A stretch of DNA of 64,000 nucleotides from assembly GCA_035266845.1 (NCBI GenBank), contig DATFMP010000072.1:1-64000 (forward strand). Direction: 5' to 3'. Shown here piece by piece: positions 33,871 to 42,161 of the stretch. The notes beneath the pieces were generated by a model that made no database searches, was not told the DNA's origin, and was given only the letters and a program-made list of their open reading frames with translations. This DNA comes from DATFMP01 sp035266845. GTDB lineage: Bacteria > SAR324 > JACQKK01. Both the position numbers and the translations under genes were made by a program. Every line of letters begins with the position of its first letter. Positions within the stretch are counted from its first letter, which is position 1.

Positions 33871-34914
33871 TTACGCCAGTTCCACGGGGCGGGTGATGGC
33901 GAGGGAGCCGCCACCCCAGCTCGGCACGTAGGTGCTCTTGCGGCCCACGCCGCCCACCACTGCCAGCAGGATCGCCTCCGGCCGCTCGGCCACGGTCAGC
34001 TCCGTGAGGGCCGCCCCGGCCGGTCGGCCGGCCAGCAGGTGTGCCCGCACTTCAGGCGCCAGCCGCTCGATGGGCAGGCGTGCCGCGGCGTGCAGTGCCG
34101 CCTGGGCCTCGGTGCGGGTGTGTGTGCGGGCGATCAGCTCCGCGTGCTCCGGCGCCAGCAGTAGGATGGGCTGGCCGCCGCCCAGCAGTCCCGTGCCCCC
34201 CAGCGATCCGGCGGCGAGCATGGATTGGGCACAGGTGGCGAGCACGCCCTCGCCGTCGCTGCTGGCCGCGTCCACGATCTCCAGCAGGCCCGAGGCGGCG
34301 AATACCGTCACCGCACCCTGGGACGCGGACAGTCCCCGCGATGCGTGCAGCGCGCCCCAGGGGCCGGCGGCCTCGTTCTCGGCGAAGCAGAACGTGTACT
34401 TGGCTGGTTGGCCCTGCGTGGCCATGTCCGTCTTGCCCGGCACCGCACCAGCCACGTTGCGGAGCACGAGGCTCAGCGCACGGCCCAGCGTGGCGTTGCC
34501 CGCCGCGCCGGGCCCCAGCGCATTGCTGCCTCCGTGGACGGCCGCGGCGCGGGCCGCTGGGCCATGGACGATCAGGCCCACGGCCGCGTTACCGGTGGTG
34601 GTGGCTACACCCAGCAGGTTGAACGCGGGATCGGCCACCGCCCGCACGGCCGCCGCCAGCACGGGCAGCGCGGGCGGCTCGCAGCCCGCCAGCACCGCGC
34701 AGAGCGCCAGCTGGCGCCAAGTGGCCTCGCCCCGTGCCGGGGGCAGCACGGCCAGCACCGCGGCCGGATTGCGCCCGGCGAGCATGGCCTCCACGCGCGC
34801 CGGCGTGGGCGGCACCACAGGCAGCCCGTCGCCCAGCCCTGCGCGCAGGATGGCGCGGTTCACCTCGTCGAAGCCGTGCTCCTCTCCGACGGCCAGGGCA
34901 TCCAGCAGGCTCAT
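33871..34914 (-). CDS. DGLPxVPPT-family protein, copy B, in the selenoprotein operon
   Basis: A 347-residue cytoplasmic protein of the same unnamed family as the products of 26969-28048 and 34934-35992. Shared: DGLPVVPPT (29-37), AGCEPPALP with Cys78, NATLGRALSLVLRNV, KYTFCFAENEAAGPW with Cys176, and VVGGVGRKSTYVPSWGGG near the end. It is the most divergent copy (Ala-rich, shorter, AGCEP rather than AGCRPEY). ATG 34914 is 19 bp after the stop of copy A, so it should be cotranscribed with A and the selenoprotein. Two conserved Cys at the same positions in all three copies suggest a redox or thiol-related role. Confidence 0.8.
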   Translation of the reverse strand: MSLLDALAVGEEHGFDEVNRAILRAGLGDGLPVVPPTPARVEAMLAGRNPAAVLAVLPPARGEATWRQLALCAVLAGCEPPALPVLAAAVRAVADPAFNLLGVATTTGNAAVGLIVHGPAARAAAVHGGSNALGPGAAGNATLGRALSLVLRNVAGAVPGKTDMATQGQPAKYTFCFAENEAAGPWGALHASRGLSASQGAVTVFAASGLLEIVDAASSDGEGVLATCAQSMLAAGSLGGTGLLGGGQPILLLAPEHAELIARTHTRTEAQAALHAAARLPIERLAPEVRAHLLAGRPAGAALTELTVAERPEAILLAVVGGVGRKSTYVPSWGGGSLAITRPVELA

Positions 34915-34933
34915 GCGGGAGGGGTGCCGCGCT

Positions 34934-35992
34934 TCACGGGGTCTCGATGCGGCGGGTGACCGACCTGCTGAGGCCGAAGGTGGGGATGAACGCAGAGTGC
35001 TTGCCGGCCCCGCCCGCCACCAGCACCAGGATCTCCTCCGGCGCGCCCACAATCGGCACCTCCGCGTCGTCGTCGGTCAGGTCGATCCAGTCGGGCATCT
35101 CGTGCATCTTCCACATGGCGCGGTCGCGCATGTCGCCCACGTGGTTACGGGCGTGGCGGAACAGGAACTCGCGCACATCCGCCCGCGAGAAGCCATCCCC
35201 GGCGATCTGCGCCGCGTGCTCCGGGCCGAGGACGACGGCGACGTCGCCCGTGCCCACGCAGCCCGAGTTGTTGTGGCCGATAGTGGTCATGGTACTGGCC
35301 ACCGTGTGCAGGATGTTCTCGCCGGAGGTGCACACGTGGTCGTTCACGTTGTGCGGCGCTTCGCCCGCGATCACCGTCACCGTGCTCTCGTCCGCGCCAA
35401 AGCCCAGCTCCGTGCGCAGCGGGGGCCAGGGGCTGGCCGCCTCGTTCTCCGCGATGCAGTAGCTGTACTTGGCCGGCGAGCCCTGCGTGGCTTGGTCGCC
35501 CCGGCCCGGCAGCGCGCCGCCCACGTTCATCAGCACCAGCCGCAGCGCCCGGCCCAGTGTGGCGTTGGCGCGGTTGCCGGGCCCGAACGTGCCGAAGCCC
35601 GCGTTGAATCCCAGTTGCTCCACGACGGGCCCGCTCACGATCATCAGCACGCCGCAGGGATGCGTCGTGGCCTGGATGCTGTACAGCCGGAAGGCGGGGT
35701 CGCACGCGGCCTGCAGCCCGGCGATCAGCACGGGCATGTACTCCGGCCGGCAGCCGGCCATCACCGCGTTCACCGCCACGTTCTCCACCGTGGCCTCCGC
35801 AAAGCGCGGGGGCACGACGCCCAGCACCTCCGAGGCCGGCCGGCCGGAGCCGGCGATCATCTCGCGCACCTTCAGCTCTGTGGGCGGCACGATGGGCAAT
35901 CCGTCCGTCCAGCTCCGCGTCAGGAAGGTCTCCTGCACGTCCTCGAAGTCGCGCAGCTCCAGCCGCTCGCTGACCAGCTTCTCGTTGAACAC
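34934..35992 (-). CDS. DGLPxVPPT-family protein, copy A, in the selenoprotein operon
   Basis: A 352-residue cytoplasmic protein of the same unnamed family. DGLPIVPPT at ~30-38, NAVMAGCRPEYMP with Cys81, NATLGRALRLVLMNVGG, KYSYCIAENEAASPW with Cys179, and VLVAGGAGKHSAFIPTFG near the C-terminus. The GTG at 35992 is preferred because AAGGGG lies eight bases upstream; the GTG at 36001 would overlap this site. The gene begins 57 bp after the selenoprotein stop and ends 19 bp before copy B. The operon layout strongly suggests joint function with the UGSC selenoprotein. Confidence 0.82.
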   Translation of the reverse strand: MFNEKLVSERLELRDFEDVQETFLTRSWTDGLPIVPPTELKVREMIAGSGRPASEVLGVVPPRFAEATVENVAVNAVMAGCRPEYMPVLIAGLQAACDPAFRLYSIQATTHPCGVLMIVSGPVVEQLGFNAGFGTFGPGNRANATLGRALRLVLMNVGGALPGRGDQATQGSPAKYSYCIAENEAASPWPPLRTELGFGADESTVTVIAGEAPHNVNDHVCTSGENILHTVASTMTTIGHNNSGCVGTGDVAVVLGPEHAAQIAGDGFSRADVREFLFRHARNHVGDMRDRAMWKMHEMPDWIDLTDDDAEVPIVGAPEEILVLVAGGAGKHSAFIPTFGLSRSVTRRIETP

Positions 35993-36049
35993 TGGGGGCA
36001 CCCCTTGCTGCCGGTGATGGTGGCGCTGCCGCCCGCCGCAGGCCGGCGG

Positions 36050-36580
36050 CTAGCGCAGCACTTGCGTGAGGCCCAGCACAATCTGCTCCAGGGCCTCCTG
36101 GGAACGCTCCGCCACCTGCGCGCCCTTCAGGCCGCCCAGCGGGTGCTGGATGATGGCGATGGGCAAGTCGGGCATGCCCAGGCTGCGTGATTCCTCCCGC
36201 GCCAGGCCGATGAAGGCTTCCGTGCAGACGGTGACGGTGGGGATGCCGCGCTTCTCCAGCTCAATTGCGTCATGGATACTCCACGACGTGCAGGAGCCTC
36301 AGTCGCCGACGGCCACGACGGCCGCCTGCACCTCGCGCGCGTAGTCGTCCAGGCCCTCGGCCCCCACGGACGAGTGGGGCTTGCGCTTGGGTGTCGTGCC
36401 GGCCAGGTCGTGCTCGGCGGACAGCAGGCGCGCCACGCCTTCCAGCAGCTCCGCGGCGTTGGGCTTGCTGTTGGTCAGCAGCCCCAGCCGGATGCCCTGC
36501 AGCGAAGGGATGCGCCCGGAGACGGGGCGGGCTTCCACCCGGTTGATGCCCACCGGGCTGAGGACGGTAATTCCGCTCAT
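36050..36580 (-). CDS. UGSC-family selenoprotein (in-frame TGA read as selenocysteine)
   Basis: A 176-residue selenoprotein whose coding sequence is interrupted by TGA at 36301-36299. Reading through gives VGD-U-GSCTSWSIHDAIELEK, i.e. the Sec-Gly-Ser-Cys motif (Sec94, Cys97) of the UGSC family, and continues 82 codons to a TAG at 36052-36050. The downstream part is family-like (RGIPTVTVCTEAF, LGMPDLPIAIIQHPLGG) and has the same GC-rich third positions as neighbours, so this is not a truncated gene. A SECIS-like hairpin follows the TGA. The function of the family is unknown; a redox U/C pair suggests thiol or selenol chemistry. The start is ATG 36580; GTG 36640, with GGAAGGGG upstream, is possible. 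Copies A and B follow in the operon. Confidence 0.9.
36266..36292 (-). promoter_or_regulatory. SECIS-like stem-loop for selenocysteine insertion
   Basis: In the mRNA, CGUCGUGGA (36288-36280) pairs with UCCAUGACG (36276-36268): nine continuous pairs including one G-U wobble, closing a GUA loop (36279-36277). UG (36292-36291) can add two outer pairs with CA (36267-36266) across a CA bulge. The loop begins 19 bases after the UGA, close to the 18 bases in E. coli fdhF, and begins with G-U as bacterial SECIS loops do. SelB binding is inferred. Confidence 0.75.
36299..36301 (-). other. Selenocysteine codon (in-frame TGA)
   Basis: TGA at codon 94 of the UGSC-family gene, followed by GGC TCC TGC (Gly-Ser-Cys). 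Ordinary gene prediction would end the protein here and miss the rest. Confidence 0.88.
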
Positions 36581-36747
36581 GGCTTCAAGGGGTCGGGAGG
36601 GAACGCGAGGGCGGAGGGCACGGGCCTCCCCGCCGGCCACCCCACCGCCTTACCCCTTCCGCCGCGCCCGCGCAACCAGCCCCGACGCGTCATCATCGAC
36701 GTGGGGCGAGGGTGGTAGCGCGCGCGGGGCGCTCGGGACCCACCCGG

Positions 36748-39255
36748 CTATGGGGTGACTTCGCCGGGCGGGCGGACGTGCCAGATCTCGTCTGCGTATT
36801 GGCGGATGGTGTTGTCGCTGGAGAAGCGGCCCATGCGCGCCACGTTGAGGATGGACTTGCGGGTCCAGTCGGCCCGCTTCTGATACTCGGCGAAGACGCG
36901 CTCGCGCACCTCCGCGTAGCTGGCGAAGTCGGCCAGCAACATGTAGCGGTCGCCGCCTTTCAGCAGCGAATCCACGAGGGGCCGGAACAGCGCCGGATCG
37001 TGCGGGGAGAACGCGCCCCCGGAGATGTCGTCCAGCACGGCCTTTAGCGTGGGGTCGCCCTCGTAATAGGCATGCGGGTCGTAGCCCTGCGCCCGCAGGT
37101 TCGTCAGGTCGTGGTAGGTGAGGCCGCAGATGAAGATGTTCTCCTCGCCCACCGCCTCGCCGATCTCCACGTTGGCGCCATCCAGGGTGCCCAGGGTAAG
37201 CGCCCCGTTGAGGCTCAGCTTCATGTTGCCCGTGCCGGAAGCCTCCATGCCGGCCGTGGAGATCTGCTCGGAGATGTCCGCGGCGGGGATGATGCGCTCG
37301 GCCAGAGAGACGCTGTAATTGGGCAGGAACAGCACGCGCAGCCACGGGCTCACGTCCGGGTCGCTGTTCACCTTGTCCGCCACCGCATTGATGAGGCGGA
37401 TGATGAGCTTTGCCATGGCATAGCCCGGCGCGGCCTTGCCGGCGAAGAGCACCGTGACGGGTGTCTCGTGTGGGGGCGCCTGGGTGCGATAGCGCCGGTA
37501 GAGCGCCACCAGGTGCAGCACATTGAGCAGCTGGCGCTTGTATTCGTGCAGGCGCTTGATCTGCACGTCGAAGAGCGAGTCCGGCGTGAGCGGGCAGGGG
37601 CAGCGATAGTCCACGCCGCAGCCGGCGTCGATGTAGCCGATCAGGGCGCGCTTGTTGGCGTGCTTCACCTCGTGCCAGCGCCGCTGGAAGTCCGCGTCGT
37701 CCGCCAGCGCCTCCAGTTGCTGCAACTGATTGAGATCCGTGATCCAGCCCTCGCCGATGTGCTCGCTGATTAGCGTAGCCAACTGCGGATTGCTCTTCAG
37801 CAGCCAGCGCCGCGGCGTGATGCCATTGGTCTTGTTGGAGAACTTGTCCGGCGTGAGGGCAGCGAAGTCCGCAAACAGCCGCTCCTTGAGGATGCGCGTG
37901 TGCAGGGCGGAAACGCCATTGACGTGAAAGCTGCCCACCACGGCTAGGTTGGCCATGCGCACGCGTTTCTCAGGCCCTTCCTCGATCAGCGAGAGGCGGG
38001 CGATGCGGCCGTCGTCGCGAGGCAGGTGCCGGTGCACCTCCTCCAGGAAGCGCCGGTTGATCTCGTAAATGATCTGCATGTGCCGCGGCAGCACGTGCTC
38101 CAGCAGGCTCACCGGCCAGCGCTCCAACGCCTCGCCCAGGATGGTGTGATTGGTGTAGGCGAAGCAGCGCGTGGTGACGGCCCAGGCCGCCGCCCATTCC
38201 CAGTCGTATTCGTCCAGCAGGATGCGCATCAGCTCGGCCACGGCGATGGCCGGGTGTGTATCGTTGAGCTGGAACACGGCGGCGTCGGGCAGTGACTCCA
38301 GTGTGCCGTGGTACTTCAGGTGTCGCCGGATGGCATCCTGCACTGTGGCGGAAACGAAGAAGTACTCCTGCTTCAGCCGCAGTTCACGCCCCAGTTCGAA
38401 CGAGTCGTTGGGGTAGAGCACCCGGGAGATGTTCTCCGTGGCGTTCTTGTCCTGCAGGGCCGCGATGTAGTCGCCCCGGTTGAAGTAGGAGAAGTCGAAC
38501 TCGCGCGTGGCCTTGGCGCTCCAGAGCCGCAGGGTGTTCACCACCTGGTTGCGGAAGCCCGGCACCAGGACGTCGTAGGCCATGGCCATCACGTTCTCGG
38601 TGTCCACCCAGCGGAAGTGGATGCGGCCCGTATCGTCCGGCTGCTCCTCCACCCGCCCGTAAAAGCGAACGGGGAACAGCATGTCCGGCCGGGGCAGCTC
38701 CCAGGGGTTGCCGTAGCGCAGCCAGTTATCCGGGTACTCGGCCTGCGCCCCGTCGATCAATAGCTGCTTGAAGATGCCGTATTCGTAGCGGATGCCGTAC
38801 CCGACGGCCGGCAGGCCCAGCGTGGCCATGGAATCCAGGAAGCACGCCGCCAAGCGCCCCAGGCCGCCATTGCCCAAGCCGGCATCCCACTCCTGCTCGG
38901 TGAGGTCTTCCAGCCGGATGTCCAACTCGGCCAGGGCGCCCTGGGCTTCATCGCGGATGTTCAGGTTGACCAGGCCGTCGTCCAGCAGCCGACCGATGAG
39001 GAACTCCATCGAGAGGTAGTAGACCCGCTTGCAGTTCTGGTCGTAGTAACGCTCTTGGGTCTTGTTCCAGCGGTCCAGCATGCGGTCGCGCAATACCAGC
39101 GCCAGTGCCTTGAAGTAGTCCAGCGAGGTGGCGGAGAACTGGTCCTTGCCCTGGGTGTATTCCACGTGGTTGGCGAAGGACAGCTTGATCGCGTCCTTGT
39201 CCATTCCCAGGTCGTAGACGGTCAGGTACGAAAGGTCGGCGCGCGCTTGGTTCAT
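36748..39255 (-). CDS. glgP: Glycogen/starch/alpha-glucan phosphorylase
   Basis: A PLP-dependent GT35 enzyme of 835 residues that releases glucose-1-phosphate from glycogen or other alpha-glucans. Motifs: YYLSMEFLIGRLL, GNGGLGRLAACFLDS, the NDTHPAIA loop, the PLP region EASGTGNMKLSLNGALTLG (containing the PLP-binding Lys) and DGANVEI. The length fits the family. ATG 39255 is preceded by TGGAGG. No glg synthesis genes are adjacent. Read divergently from the peptidase-ligase pair. Confidence 0.96.
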   Translation of the reverse strand: MNQARADLSYLTVYDLGMDKDAIKLSFANHVEYTQGKDQFSATSLDYFKALALVLRDRMLDRWNKTQERYYDQNCKRVYYLSMEFLIGRLLDDGLVNLNIRDEAQGALAELDIRLEDLTEQEWDAGLGNGGLGRLAACFLDSMATLGLPAVGYGIRYEYGIFKQLLIDGAQAEYPDNWLRYGNPWELPRPDMLFPVRFYGRVEEQPDDTGRIHFRWVDTENVMAMAYDVLVPGFRNQVVNTLRLWSAKATREFDFSYFNRGDYIAALQDKNATENISRVLYPNDSFELGRELRLKQEYFFVSATVQDAIRRHLKYHGTLESLPDAAVFQLNDTHPAIAVAELMRILLDEYDWEWAAAWAVTTRCFAYTNHTILGEALERWPVSLLEHVLPRHMQIIYEINRRFLEEVHRHLPRDDGRIARLSLIEEGPEKRVRMANLAVVGSFHVNGVSALHTRILKERLFADFAALTPDKFSNKTNGITPRRWLLKSNPQLATLISEHIGEGWITDLNQLQQLEALADDADFQRRWHEVKHANKRALIGYIDAGCGVDYRCPCPLTPDSLFDVQIKRLHEYKRQLLNVLHLVALYRRYRTQAPPHETPVTVLFAGKAAPGYAMAKLIIRLINAVADKVNSDPDVSPWLRVLFLPNYSVSLAERIIPAADISEQISTAGMEASGTGNMKLSLNGALTLGTLDGANVEIGEAVGEENIFICGLTYHDLTNLRAQGYDPHAYYEGDPTLKAVLDDISGGAFSPHDPALFRPLVDSLLKGGDRYMLLADFASYAEVRERVFAEYQKRADWTRKSILNVARMGRFSSDNTIRQYADEIWHVRPPGEVTP

Positions 39256-39296
39256 GGCTGGCTAGCCTCCATAGAGGGCGAGCGATACTAGGACGA

Positions 39297-39302
39297 ATTA
39301 TA
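39297..39302 (-). promoter_or_regulatory. Consensus -10 element for glgP
   Basis: A perfect TATAAT on the minus strand in a 130-bp divergent region, 42 bases before the glgP ATG. No good -35 hexamer lies 16-18 bases upstream, so recognition may depend on an activator or extended contacts. Confidence 0.4.
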
Positions 39303-39385
39303 GGCCAGATGCCGCGCTTTTGCCCGGGAAAATGATAAGATGGCTCGTTGATGCACCCGCAACGTTTGGCGTGGGAACAGAGAAG

Positions 39386-40090
39386 ATGGAATACGCGCTG
39401 AACCTGGAAATGCTGCCGCAGCCGAACGACACCACCTGCGGCCCCACCTGCCTGCATGCCGTCTATCGCTACTATCAGGACAATGTGCCGCTTCCGCAGG
39501 TGATCGCGGAGGTGCCGGAGCGCCTGACGGGCGGCACGCTGGCGGTGAATCTGGCATGCCATGCCCTGCGGCGCGGCTACCACGCGACGATCTACACCTA
39601 CAACCTGCACCTGTTCGATCCCACGTGGTTCGACACCCCCGGCACGGACCTGCCTGCGCTGCTGCAACTGCAGCGCCGCTACAAGACGGATCCGCGCCTG
39701 CAGCAGGAGACGGACGGTTACCTGGAGTTCTTCAAGCTGGGGGGGCGCCTGCGCTTCCAGGAGTTGACCGCGGCGCTGATTCGTCGTTACCTGAAGCGCG
39801 AACGGCCTATCCTCACCGGTCTGAGCGCGACGTACCTGTACCAGTGCGCGCGGGAATACCAGGATGACTTCGACGATGTGCGCGGCGAACCCTCCGGGCA
39901 CTTCGTGGTGCTGGGCGGCTACCACCGGGACCGGCGCGAAGTGATGGTGTGGGATCCGCTGCAGGACAACCCCCGCTTCGATGGCCACCGCTACGCTGTG
40001 GGCGTGGGGCGGGTGCTGGGGGCTATTCTGCTGGGCGGCCTGACGCACGACGCGAATCTGCTGATCATCGAGCCGAATCCGGCTCGCTAG
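39386..40090 (+). CDS. C39/papain-like cysteine peptidase paired with an ATP-grasp ligase
   Basis: A 234-residue protein with the C39-type fold: the nucleophile is in NDTTCGPTCLHAV (Cys18), the His in EPSGHFVVLGGYH (His172), and the Asp in VMVWDPLQ (Asp190), so the catalytic triad is plausible. No signal peptide, so it acts in the cytoplasm. It lies 26 bp before a RLAN-RimK ATP-grasp gene; such pairs are described by comparative genomics as peptide-forming/peptide-trimming modules. Its real substrate is unknown. ATG 39386 follows CAGAGAAG. Confidence 0.82.
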   Translation: MEYALNLEMLPQPNDTTCGPTCLHAVYRYYQDNVPLPQVIAEVPERLTGGTLAVNLACHALRRGYHATIYTYNLHLFDPTWFDTPGTDLPALLQLQRRYKTDPRLQQETDGYLEFFKLGGRLRFQELTAALIRRYLKRERPILTGLSATYLYQCAREYQDDFDDVRGEPSGHFVVLGGYHRDRREVMVWDPLQDNPRFDGHRYAVGVGRVLGAILLGGLTHDANLLIIEPNPAR

Positions 40091-40116
40091 CTTGTGGGGC
40101 CCATCCTGCCGCGCCC

Positions 40117-41583
40117 ATGCAGAATCTGATTGTCGTGGAGAACCGACGCCGTTGGCCGCTGGCCATCTCTGGCGTAGAAGTCGTCTCTGCCCGCGAGTAT
40201 CTCACCGAGCCGCGCTTCAGCGAGCTCAGGGGCGCCAAGGTCTTCAACTTCTGCCGTGCCTACGGCTACCAGTCCGTGGGCTACTACGTCTCGCTGCTGG
40301 CCGCGGCACGGGCGCACAAGCCCATGCCCTCGGTGGAGACGATCCAGGACCTGCGCCTGTCGCCCCTCGTGCGGATGGTCTCCGAGGAGCTGGACGCGCT
40401 GATCCAGCGCAGTCTGGCGCCGCTGAAGTCCGGCCGCTTCATGCTGAACATCTACTTCGGCCGCAACATGGCCAAGCGCTACGATCGGCTCAGCAGCGCG
40501 CTCTTCAGCCAGTTCCCCGTCCCGTTTCTGCGGGCGGAGTTCGCCTGGTCGGACAAGTGGCAGCTGGAGCGCATCCGGCCCATCGCCACGGGCGAAATTC
40601 CCGATCCGCACCGCCCGTTCGTGATCGAGCAGGCGGAAAGCTACTTCGGCCGTCGCGCCCGCTCCCGCTCCCGCCAGAAGTACCGCTACGACCTGGCGAT
40701 TCTGGTGAACGCGGACGAAGCCGACCCCCCATCGGACGCGGGGGCGCTGCGCAAGTTCACCGCCGCGGCCCATGAGCAGGGCATGGACGTTACTCAGATC
40801 GGCCGCGACGACTACGGGCGGCTGGCGGAGTTCGATGCGCTGTTCATTCGCGAGACGACGCAGGTCAATCACCACACCTACCGCTTCTCCCGGCGGGCCT
40901 GGGCGGAGGACATGGTGGTGATCGACGATCCCGAATCCATCGTGCGCTGCACCAACAAGGTCTACCTCTCCGAGCTGTTCACCCATCACCGGATCGCCGC
41001 GCCCAAGACGCTGGTCGTGCACCGCGACAACGTCGACGAGGTGGCGCAGGCGATCGGTTTTCCTTGTGTGCTGAAGGAACCGGACAGCTCGTTTTCCCGC
41101 GGTGTGGCCAAGGCCGGCGATCCGACGGAGCTGAGGGCGCGGTTGGATGCGCTCTTCAAGAAGTCCGAGCTGGTGATCGCCCAGGCGTTCGTGCCCTCGG
41201 AATTCGACTGGCGTATCGGCATCATCGACGGCAGGGTGCTCTACGCCTGCAAGTACTACATGGCGGACGGACACTGGCAAATTCAGACCACCGACGCCCG
41301 GGGGCGCAAGCGCTTCGGGCGGGTGCAGACCCTGTCCCTGGATGACGTGCCGCCGCGCGTGTTGCGACTGGCGCTGCGCTGCACGAGCTGCATCGGCGAC
41401 GGGCTGTACGGGGTGGACATCAAGGAGCGCAACGGCCGCGTGATGGTGATGGAGGTGAACGACAACCCCAGCATCGAATCCGGTGTGGAGGATGCCGTGC
41501 TCAAGGACGAGCTGTACCTGGCCATCATGCGTGTCTTCCGGGAGCGGCTGGATGCCCGCGGCCTCTCTCGCGTTCGCCGCTGA
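40117..41583 (+). CDS. RimK-type ATP-grasp ligase with RLAN N-terminal domain
   Basis: A 488-residue putative peptide/amino-acid ligase. The N-terminal ~150 residues form the RimK-like ATP-grasp N-terminal (RLAN) domain (FNFCRAYGYQSVGYYVSLLA); residues ~290-480 hold the ATP-grasp fold with CVLKEPDSSFSRGVAKA (nucleotide-binding Lys), AQAFVPSEFDWRIGIIDG, and the metal-binding GVDIKERNGRVMVMEVNDNP. It is expected to add amino acids, probably glutamate, to a peptide or protein with ATP. It is encoded directly after the papain-like peptidase. Confidence 0.88.
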   Translation: MQNLIVVENRRRWPLAISGVEVVSAREYLTEPRFSELRGAKVFNFCRAYGYQSVGYYVSLLAAARAHKPMPSVETIQDLRLSPLVRMVSEELDALIQRSLAPLKSGRFMLNIYFGRNMAKRYDRLSSALFSQFPVPFLRAEFAWSDKWQLERIRPIATGEIPDPHRPFVIEQAESYFGRRARSRSRQKYRYDLAILVNADEADPPSDAGALRKFTAAAHEQGMDVTQIGRDDYGRLAEFDALFIRETTQVNHHTYRFSRRAWAEDMVVIDDPESIVRCTNKVYLSELFTHHRIAAPKTLVVHRDNVDEVAQAIGFPCVLKEPDSSFSRGVAKAGDPTELRARLDALFKKSELVIAQAFVPSEFDWRIGIIDGRVLYACKYYMADGHWQIQTTDARGRKRFGRVQTLSLDDVPPRVLRLALRCTSCIGDGLYGVDIKERNGRVMVMEVNDNPSIESGVEDAVLKDELYLAIMRVFRERLDARGLSRVRR

Positions 41584-41777
41584 CCGGGTGGCACCCAGCT
41601 GCCGCAGGCCCGCGCTCCGACCTGCCGGGGGGCGTGGGTGGTTGTGTCCGGCCCGCCCCTGCCGTATTCTGAACGCTCGCCACAGAGACGCCTGCAGGCG
41701 CCCGCGCGGAGCACATCCGGGCGGTGCTGCCGCCTCGCCTGAGGGATCGCGGGCCGTGCGGGAGGTGGAGTGCCGCC

Positions 41778-42161
41778 ATGCCTAGCAAGCGAGGTGGGCG
41801 CGCGGACAAGCATACCCGCGAGCTGGTCGTCTGCGTGCTCAATGAGCCGGAGTACCTGCACGAGGTGCTAGCCGCCTTCCTGGAGGCCGGCTGCCCGGCG
41901 GCCACCGTGCTGGAGTCGCAGGGCATGGGCCGCATCATCTCCCAGGATGTGCCCATCTTCGCCGGATTCCGGCACCTCTTCGCCGGCAGCAAGCCCTACA
42001 ACTACACCATCTTCACCGTGGTGGAGGACCCTGCGCTCGTGAAGCAGGTCGTGCGCTTGGTGCGCGACGTGCTGCACGAGGTGGAGGAGGCCTCGCAGGG
42101 CGTCCTTTTCACGCTGCCCGTTTCCTCCTTCGTGCGCCTGAGCGAGGACGCGACCCCATGA
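41778..42161 (+). CDS. PII-like signal protein linked to antiporters
   Basis: A 127-residue protein that resembles PII/CutA-fold proteins: RELVVCVLNEPEYLHEVLAAF, then TVLESQGMGRI as the T-loop-like segment, and FTVVEDPALVKQVVRLVRDVL. No exact PII signature is present, but the strand-helix-strand pattern and location fit a PII-like regulator of the downstream antiporters. ATG 41778 follows GGAGGTGGAG. Its stop overlaps the next start (ATGA). Confidence 0.6.
   Translation: MPSKRGGRADKHTRELVVCVLNEPEYLHEVLAAFLEAGCPAATVLESQGMGRIISQDVPIFAGFRHLFAGSKPYNYTIFTVVEDPALVKQVVRLVRDVLHEVEEASQGVLFTLPVSSFVRLSEDATP

Noticed and set aside
34934..34936. TGA at the end of DGLP copy A as a second selenocysteine codon
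   Set aside because: The frame beyond it encodes unrelated Pro/Arg-rich sequence and runs into copy B; no homologous protein sequence continues.
36299..36640. A 113-residue truncated protein ending VAVGD
   Set aside because: This is the pre-TGA part of the selenoprotein; the downstream frame and SECIS hairpin show it continues.
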